Assembly: GCF_039531695.1 (NCBI RefSeq)
Contig: NZ_BAAAQN010000018.1
Span: forward strand, 62,001 to 126,000
Direction of reading: 5' to 3'
DNA: 64,000 nucleotides
Source: Catenulispora yoronensis
Lineage (GTDB): Bacteria > Actinomycetota > Actinomycetes > Streptomycetales > Catenulisporaceae
A model generated the notes under the pieces. The model had not been told where the DNA came from and did not search any database. It saw only the letters and a program-made list of their open reading frames with translations. Made by a program: the position numbers and the translations under genes. The stretch's first letter is position 1; every line of letters starts with the position of its first letter. Below are positions 26,212-34,978 of the stretch, piece by piece.

Positions 26212-26439
26212 GACCGACCGAACCACTCCCACCCGCACTCCCACTCGCACCGCCGCCTCCACCGCCGCCTCCAAGCCAACCCTCCCAAGCCAAACCCCGC
26301 CCCCAAGCCAACCCCTGCCGCCTAACCAACCCCCGCCCCGACCAACCCCCACCCCTGCTCCCCCACCAACGAACCACCCCTCACCGCCCAGCATCACCGC
26401 ACCTCAGCCAGTCCCTCAACCCACCCCCACCCCACCCCC
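26212..26439. repeat. C-rich, nearly G-free low-complexity tract
   Basis: About 230 bases are dominated by CCA, CCC and CCT words with very few G on the plus strand, which is extreme strand asymmetry. Any open frame here encodes only Pro/Thr or Gly-rich low-complexity peptide, so I call no gene. It lies directly after the stop of the sugar kinase. Confidence 0.6.
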
Positions 26440-28011
26440 TCACCCCACCGCAGCCCCCGGCGCCGCCAAAACCTCCATCGAAGCCGTCGCCGCCTCCCGC
26501 GCCCCCGCGAACTGCGCCCGCACCCCGGCCCCGATCCCGGACTTGGCATTCGGTGAGTCCTTGAACATCACCGCCTCGTTCCACGTCGGCGGCACCGTCA
26601 GCGCCTCCCCCGCCGGCGACGTCGACGCCGCCAGCACCCACGCCGCCTGCCGCGCCGCGCCGATCGCCATGATCTCGCTGCCGCCCATCATCGCCGCGCC
26701 GGTCGGCCGACCGGATCCGGGCCGCGGCACCCCGGTGGCGTCCAGCGCGGCGAACACGCCGGTGGACGTCAGTCCGCCCCCGGCGTTGTCCTCGAACGAG
26801 GCCGACACCGCGACCGCGACCGGAACGCCGAAGATCGCCGGCGCGATCAGCCGCACCGCGTCCAGGCGCGCGCCCTTGCCGGTGAGGATCACCCGCCGCA
26901 GCGGCGTGCCCACCGCGGTCATCTGGTCGGCCAGCGCGTCGAGGCCGTCGGCCAGGCCGCACAGCAGCCCCTCGACGGCGGCCCGGGCCAGGTTCGGCGC
27001 CGTCATCCGGGCCAGCCGCAGCCCGGTCAGCGATCCCGGCTGCCCGGCCGTCGGCGGCACCAGCACCACGCCCTGCGCCCCCGGCGTCGACTCCAGCGCC
27101 AGCCGGGACAGGGTCTGCAGGTCCACGCCCATCATCTTGGCCGCCGCCTCCAGCGTCGGCATGGCCTCGCCGGTCCGGGTCATCGCCAGGAAGCCGCCGG
27201 TGGCGTCGGCGAAGCCGGAGACCGCGCCGACCGGGTCCGCGACCGGGCGCGGCAGCCCGCCGGCGAACAGCGTGCCGGTGGCGCCGATGCTGATCACGAC
27301 GTCGCCGGGCTCGGCCGACAGCCCCAGCACCTGCGCCATCGCCGAGCCGGTGCCCGGCGCCACCAGCACCCCGGCGCTGGTCGTCCCGGCCGGCTCCACC
27401 GGCCCCAGCACCCGCGGCACCGCGACCTCGCGGCCGAAGGCGTGCTGCATCAGGGCCATGCGATAGTCGCCGGAGAACGGGGACCAGTAGCCGGTCCCGG
27501 AGGCCTCGCCGCGGTCGGTCATCGGCGCGGCCGCGCCGCCGAGCAGCAGCCAGGTCAGCCAGTCGTGCGGCTGCAGCACGGCCGCCACCCGCGCGGCGTT
27601 CTCCGGTTCGCGCTGCGCCAGCCAGCGCAGCTTGGCTATCGGGAAGGCCGCGGTCGGCACCGAGCCGACGGCCGCCGTCCACGCGCCCGGCCCGCCGCCC
27701 TCGGTCACCAGGTCGTCGGCGGAGTTCGCGGCCCGGTAGTCCGAGGACATCAGCGCCGGGCGGACCACGCCGCCGGCCGGGTCCAGGGTCACCAGCGCCT
27801 GCCGCTGCCCGGAGACGGCGACCGCCTGGACGCCGTCCAGGATGTCGCCGTCACAGGCTTTGACCAGGGCGTTCCACCACTCGTGCGGGTCGTCGTCGCC
27901 GGCGGCGGCGTGCGCCACCGCCGCCTTGCGCATCACTTTTCCGCTCAACGCGTCGCAGACGACGACCCGAGTGGTGCTGGGCGAGGAATCGATACCCGCG
28001 ACGATCGGCAT
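26440..28011 (-). CDS. xylB: FGGY-family sugar kinase, xylulokinase-like
   Basis: 523 residues from ATG 28011 (MPIVAGIDSSPSTTRVVVCD). It has the N-terminal phosphate-1 segment GIDSSPSTTR, AVAVSGQRQALVTLD, a central block PGDVVISIGATGTLF, and a C-terminal ATP site RRVILTGKGARLDAVRLIAP of FGGY kinases. Length matches xylulokinases (~480-520). Expected reaction: ATP-dependent phosphorylation of D-xylulose or a related ketose in the cytoplasm. No isomerase or transporter gene is adjacent, so the substrate is inferred from general similarity only. An Ala/Gly-rich tail merges into the C-rich tract. Confidence 0.8.
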   Translation of the reverse strand: MPIVAGIDSSPSTTRVVVCDALSGKVMRKAAVAHAAAGDDDPHEWWNALVKACDGDILDGVQAVAVSGQRQALVTLDPAGGVVRPALMSSDYRAANSADDLVTEGGGPGAWTAAVGSVPTAAFPIAKLRWLAQREPENAARVAAVLQPHDWLTWLLLGGAAAPMTDRGEASGTGYWSPFSGDYRMALMQHAFGREVAVPRVLGPVEPAGTTSAGVLVAPGTGSAMAQVLGLSAEPGDVVISIGATGTLFAGGLPRPVADPVGAVSGFADATGGFLAMTRTGEAMPTLEAAAKMMGVDLQTLSRLALESTPGAQGVVLVPPTAGQPGSLTGLRLARMTAPNLARAAVEGLLCGLADGLDALADQMTAVGTPLRRVILTGKGARLDAVRLIAPAIFGVPVAVAVSASFEDNAGGGLTSTGVFAALDATGVPRPGSGRPTGAAMMGGSEIMAIGAARQAAWVLAASTSPAGEALTVPPTWNEAVMFKDSPNAKSGIGAGVRAQFAGAREAATASMEVLAAPGAAVG

Positions 28012-28114
28012 GACGCCAGATCATGCCGTATGCGCCGCGCGCCGGAAACCGGTGTCGCCCAACCGTTTCGGACCAAATTCAGTGCGATTGAAGCTACCTG
28101 ATGGTGACCCAGCG

Positions 28115-29326
28115 CTATCGCAGGTAGTCAAGCAGCTGATCGGCGTAGGTGTGGCCGCGCAGCTTGGCCAGGGTCTTGGCCTCGATCTGGCGGATCCGCT
28201 CCCGGGTGACGCCGAAGGTGCGGCCGATCTCCTCCAAGGTGTGGGGCTGGCCGTCGGTGAGCCCGTAGCGCAGCTGCACCACGCGCTTCTCGCGTTCGCC
28301 GAGCGTGGACAGCAGCGCGTCCAGGTGCTCGCGCAGCATCACCACCGCGACCGAGTCGGCCGGGGAGACCGCGTCGGCGTCCTCGATGAGGTCGCCGAGC
28401 GCCACGTCGTCCTCCTCACCGACCGGCGCGTGCAGCGACACCGGCTCCTGGGCCAGGCGCAGCACCTCCACCACGCGCTCGACGGCCACGCCGAGCACCT
28501 CGGCGATATCGTCGGGCGTGGGCTCCACGCCGTTCTCCTGCAGCAGCCGGCGCTGCAACCGCACCACGCGGTTCATCAGCTCGACCACGTGCACCGGCAC
28601 CCGGATGGTGCGGGCCTGGTCGGCCAGCGCCCGGCTCATGGCCTGCCGGATCCACCAGGTGGCGTAGGTGGAGAACTTGTAGCCGCGGGTGTAGTCGAAC
28701 TTCTCCACGGCCCGGATCAGGCCGAGGTTGCCTTCCTGGACCAGGTCCAGGATCGACATGCCGCGGCCGAGATAACGCTTGGCTATCGACACCACCAGCC
28801 GCAGGTTCGCCTCGATCAGCCGGCGCTTGGCGGCCTGGCCCTCCAGGACCAGGATGGCCAGCTCGCGGCGCAGCTGCGGCTTGAGATTGGTCTCGTAGGT
28901 GAGTTTCTCCTCGGCGAACAGGCCGGCCTCCACGGCCTGTGCGAGCTCCACCTCCAGGACCGCGTTCAGCAGCGGTACCCGCCCGATCTCGCGCAGGTAC
29001 TGCCGGAACAGGTCTCCGGCCGGTCCGGCGGAATCGGCCCAGGCATTGACTTTCGAGTCGGCCTCGGCCTCTTTCTCCGGCTCGGTCTCCGCTTCCTCCT
29101 CCAGCGCCGCTTCGAGCTCTGCGATCTCGGGTGCGGCAGGTCCCGTGATCCGCAGGGAACCGAGCTCGTCCGGTTCTTCGTCCAGACCCAGGGTGGCACC
29201 GGCCTGGAGGGGGGACGAGGGAGAGGGGCGGGTCGGCGCGAGGGTGTCGAGGAGGGCTACCGGTCCCTGTGCGACAGCACTGTTCACGACAAGCTCCAAG
29301 TGGGGGGTTCGCGACGTCTTCGCCAC
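28115..29326 (-). CDS. RNA polymerase sigma factor, principal (RpoD/HrdB-like) type
   Basis: 403 residues with sigma70 regions in order. Region 1.2 is DLFRQYLREIGRVPLL. Region 2 includes LRLVVSIAKRYLGRGMSILD, EGNLGLIRAVEKFDYTRGYK and FSTYATWWIRQAMSRALADQ. Region 3 begins RTIRVPVHVVELMNRVVR. Region 4 ends EEIGRTFGVTRERIRQIEAK. The N-terminus is an acidic, Glu-rich stretch, shorter than in HrdB, so this could be the housekeeping factor or a group 2 paralogue (HrdA/C/D-like). It lies 143 bp downstream of dnaG on the same strand, recalling the dnaG-rpoD linkage of other bacteria. Confidence 0.88.
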   Translation of the reverse strand: MAKTSRTPHLELVVNSAVAQGPVALLDTLAPTRPSPSSPLQAGATLGLDEEPDELGSLRITGPAAPEIAELEAALEEEAETEPEKEAEADSKVNAWADSAGPAGDLFRQYLREIGRVPLLNAVLEVELAQAVEAGLFAEEKLTYETNLKPQLRRELAILVLEGQAAKRRLIEANLRLVVSIAKRYLGRGMSILDLVQEGNLGLIRAVEKFDYTRGYKFSTYATWWIRQAMSRALADQARTIRVPVHVVELMNRVVRLQRRLLQENGVEPTPDDIAEVLGVAVERVVEVLRLAQEPVSLHAPVGEEDDVALGDLIEDADAVSPADSVAVVMLREHLDALLSTLGEREKRVVQLRYGLTDGQPHTLEEIGRTFGVTRERIRQIEAKTLAKLRGHTYADQLLDYLR

Positions 29327-29469
29327 ACGCTTACCCCACCCGTCGCCCGGATATCCCAGATGGCGGAAATCAGAACATGATCACTGACGCGTTATCAGCC
29401 GCCGCCCAGCTCTCGGCACGCGTTCGCGCGCCAAGATTTTTTCATCGACGGTTCACCGGCCCGTGACCG

Positions 29470-31623
29470 TTATGAGACTTCGGCCAGGCCACGCTTATAT
29501 TGCTCCAGAGCGACCAGCTCGCCGAAAAGTTTGTTGTATTCCTCTTGCTGGGCAACGGGATTGAGCCGCTGCAACCGTGATCTCACGTCCTTGATACGCC
29601 GGTCCACGGTGTGGATGCGCACCCTTGTCATGACTTCGGCGACATACCGCTCATCGGCCGGACCGCGGGAATGGACGGCCTCCACGGTGAGCTCGGTGAC
29701 CAGACCGCGGATGGCATCGTCAGGGGCCTGATCCTGCACTCTTCCGGTCCAGTTGTTGTCATTGCCGGTGACGCAGCCGCCGGCGCCGCGCACGGCGGCG
29801 CAGACCGCCGCGTAGGCCGGGACCGTGAACTCCTCAGGGGCGAGGCCGTCGAAAGTCGCACCCGCGAGCTGCGGGTACTGCAAAGCCATTTTCAAGGCCT
29901 CGCGTTCGGCGCCCGCCACCGGATCACGGTTGCTGGGGACAGTCGCGGCTTCCACCCCGAAAAGTCCGTCAGGCCCGGATGGCGCACTGTATCCGCCTTC
30001 ATAACCTCCGCCGCGACCGCCCCGGTTTCCACCGCGACCGCCGCCGTATCCGCCTTGCCCGCCTTGTCCGCCCTGTCCTCCCGGGCCTCCGAAGCCGCGC
30101 TGGCCCCCTTGGCCGCCTTGTCCCCCTTGGCCGCCGTAGCCACCGCCCGGGCCGCCGCCCGGCCCTCCGTAGCCCCCGCCCGAGCCGCCTCGACGGTTGT
30201 TCGAGCCCTGACGTCCCTGCCGGTCCCCGTACTGGCCGCCGCGCCCGCCGCCGTCGCCGGGCGGGATCACGATGTCGTCGACACGGCTGCCGGACGCCGT
30301 CACGAGCCGCCGCACAGCGGGCTGCACGTCCCGCTCCTCCAGGCCGAGCCAGCCGGCGAGGCGGCGCGTGTAGTCGTTGCGCAGCGCCGAATCGCGGATC
30401 TTCGCGACAATCGGGGCGATGGAACGCAGCGCGTGCACCCGGCCCTCGGACTCGTCGAGATTGTGCTTGGCCAGCTCGGCGCGGATCACGAACTCGAACA
30501 GCCGGGTCCGGGTCGCGACCAGCTCCCGCACCGCGGCGTCGCCCTTGGCCAGCCGCAGATCGCAGGGGTCCATCCCGTTGGGCTCGACGGCGACGAAGGT
30601 CTGCGTGACGAACTTGTCCTCGTCGAGATAGGCACGCATGGCCGCCTTCTGTCCGGCCGAGTCACCGTCGAAAGTGAACACCACCTCGACACCCAGGAAC
30701 TGGTTCCGGTCGGCGAGCAGGCGTCGCAGGATCTTGATGTGCTCCTCGCCGAACGCGGTGCCGCAGGTGGCCACCGCCGTCGGCACGCCGGCCAGATGGC
30801 AGGCCATCACGTCGGTGTAGCCCTCGACGACGACCGCGCGCTCCTGCTTGACGATCTCGCGGCGGGCCATCTCCAGGCCGTAGAGCACCGAGGACTTCTT
30901 GTAGATCGGAGTCTCGGGGCTGTTGAGGTACTTGGGGGTCTCTGGATCATCGGTGAGCCGGCGGCCGCCGAACCCGATGACGTCGCCGGACAGATCGGCG
31001 ATCGGCCACATCAGCCGGTTCCGGAACCGGTCCATCGCGCCGCGCCGGCCCTCGGAGGCCAGACCGCCGGCGAGGATCTCCCGGTCGGTGAAGCCGCGGC
31101 CGCGCAGATGCCGGACCAGCGCCTCCCACGACTCCGGGGCGTAACCGACGGTGAACTTCTCGATCGCGGCGGCGTCGAAGCCGCGGCCGGCCAGGAACTC
31201 CCGGCCCTTGACGGCCGCGGGGGTGGCCAGCTGGTCGACGAAGAACTCGGCGGCGACCTTGTGCGCCTCGATCAGGCGGGTGCGCTCGCTGCGCTCCCCC
31301 TGCTTGGTGTAGCCGCCCTCGGTGTAGCGCAGCTCGATCCGATACTGGCTCGCCAGCCGCTCGACCGCCTCGGTGAAGGTGAGGTGGTCGTACTCGATCA
31401 TGAACTTGATGACGTCGCCGCCGACGCCGCAGCCGAAGCAGTGGTAGAAGTTCTTCGCCGGGCTGACCTGGAACGACGGCGACTTCTCGTCGTGGAACGG
31501 GCACAGTCCCTTCAGGTTTCCGCCGCCCGCACTGCGCAGTTGGACGACCGCGCCGACGACGTCGACGATCGACGCCGCCTTGCGTACCCGCTCGATGTCG
31601 TCGTCGTTGATCCGTCCAGCCAC
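29470..31623 (-). CDS. dnaG: DNA primase with a long Gly/Gln/Arg-rich insertion
   Basis: 717 residues from GTG 31623. Order: CHC2 zinc finger (CPFHDEKSPSFQ ... FYHCFGCGVGGDV), catalytic core (GYAPESWEALVRHL, GFGGRRLTDDPETPKYLNSP), TOPRIM (AVVVEGYTDVMA, FTFDGDSAGQKAA), then the C-terminal helicase-interacting domain. Between core and C-terminal domain (~30265-29985) lies a ~90-residue tract of GGQGGQGG, GGYGG and RGG units, absent from typical primases. It synthesises RNA primers with DnaB at the fork. It starts 21 bp after the dgt stop, so the two are co-transcribed. Confidence 0.95.
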   Translation of the reverse strand: MAGRINDDDIERVRKAASIVDVVGAVVQLRSAGGGNLKGLCPFHDEKSPSFQVSPAKNFYHCFGCGVGGDVIKFMIEYDHLTFTEAVERLASQYRIELRYTEGGYTKQGERSERTRLIEAHKVAAEFFVDQLATPAAVKGREFLAGRGFDAAAIEKFTVGYAPESWEALVRHLRGRGFTDREILAGGLASEGRRGAMDRFRNRLMWPIADLSGDVIGFGGRRLTDDPETPKYLNSPETPIYKKSSVLYGLEMARREIVKQERAVVVEGYTDVMACHLAGVPTAVATCGTAFGEEHIKILRRLLADRNQFLGVEVVFTFDGDSAGQKAAMRAYLDEDKFVTQTFVAVEPNGMDPCDLRLAKGDAAVRELVATRTRLFEFVIRAELAKHNLDESEGRVHALRSIAPIVAKIRDSALRNDYTRRLAGWLGLEERDVQPAVRRLVTASGSRVDDIVIPPGDGGGRGGQYGDRQGRQGSNNRRGGSGGGYGGPGGGPGGGYGGQGGQGGQGGQRGFGGPGGQGGQGGQGGYGGGRGGNRGGRGGGYEGGYSAPSGPDGLFGVEAATVPSNRDPVAGAEREALKMALQYPQLAGATFDGLAPEEFTVPAYAAVCAAVRGAGGCVTGNDNNWTGRVQDQAPDDAIRGLVTELTVEAVHSRGPADERYVAEVMTRVRIHTVDRRIKDVRSRLQRLNPVAQQEEYNKLFGELVALEQYKRGLAEVS

Positions 31624-31644
31624 GATGAGAGTTTAACCGCGCGT

Positions 31645-33024
31645 TCAGACGGTTCCGAGCCGCCTGCTCAGGCCGTACGCGGCGTCGTCGGTGAGGGAGG
31701 CCACCTGGTCCACGACGACGCGCAGGCGGGTGCCGTCGTCGGTGGCGTCGGCGTACCAGGAGCGGAAGGCCGGTTCGAGCGCGTCGGGCGCCGCGGACAG
31801 GCCCTCGACCAGGCCGGAGACCAGTTCACGCTGCCGGCGGCGCAGCTCGCGGGCGTCGGCGCGGGCCATGACGTAACGCGCGGTGATCGCCTTGAGCAAG
31901 GCGCATTCGAGGCGGATTTCCCGGGGGACGACGAGATCGGCGACGTACCGGGTGAGGGGGGCGGTGGTCGGGAGGTTGGGGTTCGTGGGGGTGGCGAGCG
32001 GCCTCGCCGGGGCGGCGGTGGTCCCGTTAGTTGTAGCCGCCGCAGCCGCAGCCGCCATCCCGGTCGCGCCCGCAGCCGCTGCCTCGGCGGCAGCCGCGCG
32101 GGTCGCCGCAGCCGCGGTTTGGCAGAAGCGGCCGATCAGGCTGCTCGTCGTGTTCTTGAGCGCGGCCTGCGCGGCGAAGGTGCCGTCGTAGTCGCCGGGC
32201 CAGTAGTCGAGCGTCAGCAGCCGGGTCAGCGCCTCGGCCAACTCCGCCGGCTCGGCGCCCGGTGCGTACCGGACCTCGGTCAGCTCGAACAGCTCCGCCT
32301 GCTCGTCGCGGGACAACAGGGCCTTCGGCACCAGGTGCCCGGCGTGCAGGGCGTCCTCCAGGTCGTGGACCGAATACGCCACATCGTCGGACCAGTCCAT
32401 CACCTGCGCCTCGAAACAGGTCCGGCCGGGCTCGACGCCGCTTCGCATCCAGGCGAACACCGGCTCGTCGTCGGAGTAGACGCCGAACTTGCCCGTGCCG
32501 CGCGCCTCACCCTCCGCACGGGTCCAGGGGTACTTCGTCGCGGCGTCCAGGGCGGCGCGCGTCAGGTTCAGGCCGCCGGGCTCGCCGCCGGGGCCGAGCG
32601 CCTTCGCCTCCAGCCGGACCAGGATCCGGAACGACTGCGCGTTGCCCTCGAAGCCGCCGCAGCCGACCGCGGCGAGCGCCAGCGCCTCCTCGCCGGTGTG
32701 GCCGAACGGCGGGTGTCCCAGGTCGTGGGAGAGGCAGGCGGCCTCCATCAGGTCCGGGTCGGCGCCAAGTTCCTTGCCGAGTTCCCGGCCGATCTGCGCG
32801 CATTCGAGACTGTGGGTCAGGCGGGTGCGGGGGCTGTCGAGGTAGGCGCCGAACGCCGAGTCGCTGGAGCCGGGTTCCACGACCTGGGTCTTGGCGGCCA
32901 GGCGGCGCAGGGCGGCGCTGTGCAGCACCCGGGCGCGGTCCCGCTCGAACGGGGTGCGGCGCACGTTGCTCGGGTTGTCCGGGAGGTGGCGCTCCCGGTC
33001 GGCGTCGGTATAGGCATCGCTCAC
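31645..33024 (-). CDS. dgt: Deoxyguanosinetriphosphate triphosphohydrolase (dGTPase-like)
   Basis: 459 residues from ATG 33024. The HD-domain residues are clear: RTRLTHSLECAQIGREL, CLSHDLGHPPFGHTGEEAL (His-Asp metal pair), MDWSDDVAYSVHDLEDALHA. It cleaves dGTP to deoxyguanosine and tripolyphosphate, tuning dNTP pools. At ~31990-32130 an Ala-rich insertion (AAAATRAAAAEAAAAGATG and onward) interrupts the C-terminal helices. Coupling with dnaG is conserved in actinobacteria, and the 21-bp gap here supports an operon. Confidence 0.92.
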   Translation of the reverse strand: MSDAYTDADRERHLPDNPSNVRRTPFERDRARVLHSAALRRLAAKTQVVEPGSSDSAFGAYLDSPRTRLTHSLECAQIGRELGKELGADPDLMEAACLSHDLGHPPFGHTGEEALALAAVGCGGFEGNAQSFRILVRLEAKALGPGGEPGGLNLTRAALDAATKYPWTRAEGEARGTGKFGVYSDDEPVFAWMRSGVEPGRTCFEAQVMDWSDDVAYSVHDLEDALHAGHLVPKALLSRDEQAELFELTEVRYAPGAEPAELAEALTRLLTLDYWPGDYDGTFAAQAALKNTTSSLIGRFCQTAAAATRAAAAEAAAAGATGMAAAAAAATTNGTTAAPARPLATPTNPNLPTTAPLTRYVADLVVPREIRLECALLKAITARYVMARADARELRRRQRELVSGLVEGLSAAPDALEPAFRSWYADATDDGTRLRVVVDQVASLTDDAAYGLSRRLGTV

Positions 33025-33105
33025 CGCCCCACGGTAACCCCCGGAGGTAACCCGTCCGGGCCAACACGGTCTGAAGACTCGTCGCGGGGCGGCGTGGCGC
33101 CGGTG

Positions 33106-33483
33106 TCAGAGCAGCGATTCCGGGGCGCCGACGATCACTGCGCGGCCGTCTGTATAGCGCAGGAGGTTCTCGACGTCCTGGGCGCAGGCCAGGCCTTCCG
33201 GCGAAGCGAAGGAGGCTTGGAGGTCCTCCATGGAGTCCCAGCAGAGTTCAGCGACGCGGAAGAATGCCTCGCCGCGAACGGCGACTGCGTTGTCGGTGAT
33301 CGTGTAGCTGCGCAGGCCGGGGAGTCTGCGCGCAAGGGGGATGTGGACGTCGCGGTAGTGGCGGTCGAACGCCGCCGGGTCGGTGGGCTGCTCGTAGTAG
33401 AAGTAGAAGCGGGCGGTTGTGGTGGCGGTGCCGGCGCTCGTGTTGGTGTTGGTTTGGGTATCGGTGTCGGTGTCGGTGTCCAC
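33106..33483 (-). CDS. EthD-family protein with a Thr/Asp repeat at the N-terminus
   Basis: 125 residues. After a repetitive MDTDTDTDTQTNTNTSAG start, encoded by GGTGTC-type hexamers, comes the EthD/ferredoxin-like fold: FYFYYEQPTDPAAFDRHYRD, HIPLARRLPGLRSYT, ELCWDSMEDLQASFASPEG. EthD proteins are small cytoplasmic dimers of unclear chemistry, linked to ether degradation in Rhodococcus and polyketide tailoring elsewhere. The gene follows an ECF sigma gene by 68 bp on the same strand, so it may belong to that transcript. The true start may lie after the repeat. Confidence 0.78.
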   Translation of the reverse strand: MDTDTDTDTQTNTNTSAGTATTTARFYFYYEQPTDPAAFDRHYRDVHIPLARRLPGLRSYTITDNAVAVRGEAFFRVAELCWDSMEDLQASFASPEGLACAQDVENLLRYTDGRAVIVGAPESLL

Positions 33484-33551
33484 GGGATCTCCTCGCTAAC
33501 GTCGTCGACGGTCTCGCGAATGAATACCGGCGAGACCGTCGAAACGAATCG

Positions 33552-34481
33552 CTAGAGACCGAAGAGTTCGAACACTCTCGTGCCCGCAGCTCCGAACAGG
33601 CTCGAATCGGCGAAGACAATGTTGGCCGTGACCAGCCCTTCGGCGACGGAGAACACCTGCAAAGTGTGCGGTAGGTGCGCGCCGGGGTTGGCGGGGTCGG
33701 GGAAGTAGGCCGCCATCGCAGGCTGGCCGTTGGCGGTGGTGAGCCGAGTGCGCCAGCCGGTGCCGAGCAGCCGGAAGACGCGCTCCATGAAGCGGGCGTA
33801 GTCGTCGCGGCCCTGGTACCAGAGCGGAACCGGGGGCATCTCCATGATGACGTCGTCCGCGAGGAGGCGGACCAGGCTGGGGACGTCGGCGGCCTCGAAG
33901 GCCTGCATGTAGCGTTCGATCACCGCGCGCTGGGCAGGATCGTCCACTTCCCGCAGCGCTTCGGGCTTCTCGACACCGCGCACCGTGGCGCGAGCCCGTT
34001 GCAGCGCGCTGTTGACCGAGGCGACGGTCGTGTCGAGCTGCTCGGCGACCTCCGCGGCCGAGAAGTCGAGCACATCACGCAGAACCAGCACCGCCCGCTG
34101 GCGAGCCGGCAGGTCCTGGACTGCCGCGACCCACGCCAGACGCAGGTCCGCGCGGGCTTCAACGCTAAAGCGCGAGTCGGGGAACGGCTCCAGCCACGGG
34201 ATGTCGAGCGCCGGCTGGAGCGGTGCCTCGGTGTCCTGACTCGCGGCGCCGATGCCGGAGGGCAGGGGGCGGCGCTTGCGGGACTCCAGGGCGGTAAGGC
34301 AGACGTTGGTCGCGATGCGGTAGAGCCAGGTGCGGACGGAGGCGCGGTTCGCGTCGTAGCGGTCGCGGGCCTTCCAGGCGCGGAGGAGGGTTTCCTGGAC
34401 GAGGTCCTCCGCGTCGTGGACCGAGCCGAGCATGCGGTAGCAGTAGGCGGTGAGTTCGGCGCGGTGCGCTTCGAGGTCCAC
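33552..34481 (-). CDS. ECF sigma factor with C-terminal SnoaL-like domain (SigG-like)
   Basis: 309 residues from ATG 34481. Region 2 is YCYRMLGSVHDAEDLVQETL ... VRTWLYRIATNVCLTAL, and region 4 is LPARQRAVLVLRDVLDFSAA ... VASVNSALQRARATV. A ~120-residue SnoaL/NTF2-like domain (VIERYMQAFEAADVPSLVRL, MEMPPVPLWYQGRDDYARFM) replaces an anti-sigma partner, as in SigG/SigJ-type ECF factors where the tail controls activity. No anti-sigma gene is adjacent, consistent with this. The EthD gene downstream is a candidate co-transcribed gene. The inducing signal is unknown. Confidence 0.85.
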   Translation of the reverse strand: MDLEAHRAELTAYCYRMLGSVHDAEDLVQETLLRAWKARDRYDANRASVRTWLYRIATNVCLTALESRKRRPLPSGIGAASQDTEAPLQPALDIPWLEPFPDSRFSVEARADLRLAWVAAVQDLPARQRAVLVLRDVLDFSAAEVAEQLDTTVASVNSALQRARATVRGVEKPEALREVDDPAQRAVIERYMQAFEAADVPSLVRLLADDVIMEMPPVPLWYQGRDDYARFMERVFRLLGTGWRTRLTTANGQPAMAAYFPDPANPGAHLPHTLQVFSVAEGLVTANIVFADSSLFGAAGTRVFELFGL

Positions 34482-34497
34482 GGCGGAAGCCTACTGA

Positions 34498-34905
34498 CTA
34501 CGGAAGTTCGAGGTAGCGGGTCGCGGAGCCGACCACGAACCCGGCGCCGATAGCCGCAACCCAGATCGCTTGGTAGCGGTTGGCCCAGGGCCTACGCGCC
34601 CCTTCCCGCCACTTGATGACCTTGGCAGGACTCCCAAGCGTTGCCACCACAGCAGCCCCGAAAACTACGCCAGTAGTCCGCAGCTTGATAGTGGAGAAAT
34701 CGTCCCCGCCATACGACGACACCATGTTCCACCCGATGTACAGCACCGCCGCCACAAACATCCGCGTACCCTCAACCGCCAACCCACGCTGCATCCCCCA
34801 CCACAACGCCCCAAAGAACACGACAAGCACCGCGCCGAACACGCACCAGTCCCGCCACCCTGCCGCCGACACCGCACCCCCACCCACCCGCTCCGCCCAA
34901 CACAC
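34498..34905 (-). CDS. Small integral membrane protein, unknown
   Basis: 135 residues from GTG 34905; no good SD, so the start is provisional. Four hydrophobic segments are visible (CVFGAVLVVFFGALWW, FVAAVLYIGWNMV, TGVVFGAAVVATLG, AIWVAAIGAGFVVGS), separated by short charged loops. I cannot assign a family. It lies 16 bp upstream of the ECF sigma start on the same strand and 73 bp from the divergent DinB-like gene. Co-transcription with the sigma factor is possible. Confidence 0.55.
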   Translation of the reverse strand: MCWAERVGGGAVSAAGWRDWCVFGAVLVVFFGALWWGMQRGLAVEGTRMFVAAVLYIGWNMVSSYGGDDFSTIKLRTTGVVFGAAVVATLGSPAKVIKWREGARRPWANRYQAIWVAAIGAGFVVGSATRYLELP

Positions 34906-34978
34906 AACGATCTTCCAAGTCGGGCCACCCTACGGTCGCACCCACCACCCACGCCATAGCCCTCACTACCGTTTCCCC

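Noticed and set aside
26180..26225. GGTTCGAACC resembling a tRNA T-arm
   Set aside because: The word is self-complementary, and no acceptor, D-arm or anticodon arm can be drawn on either strand.
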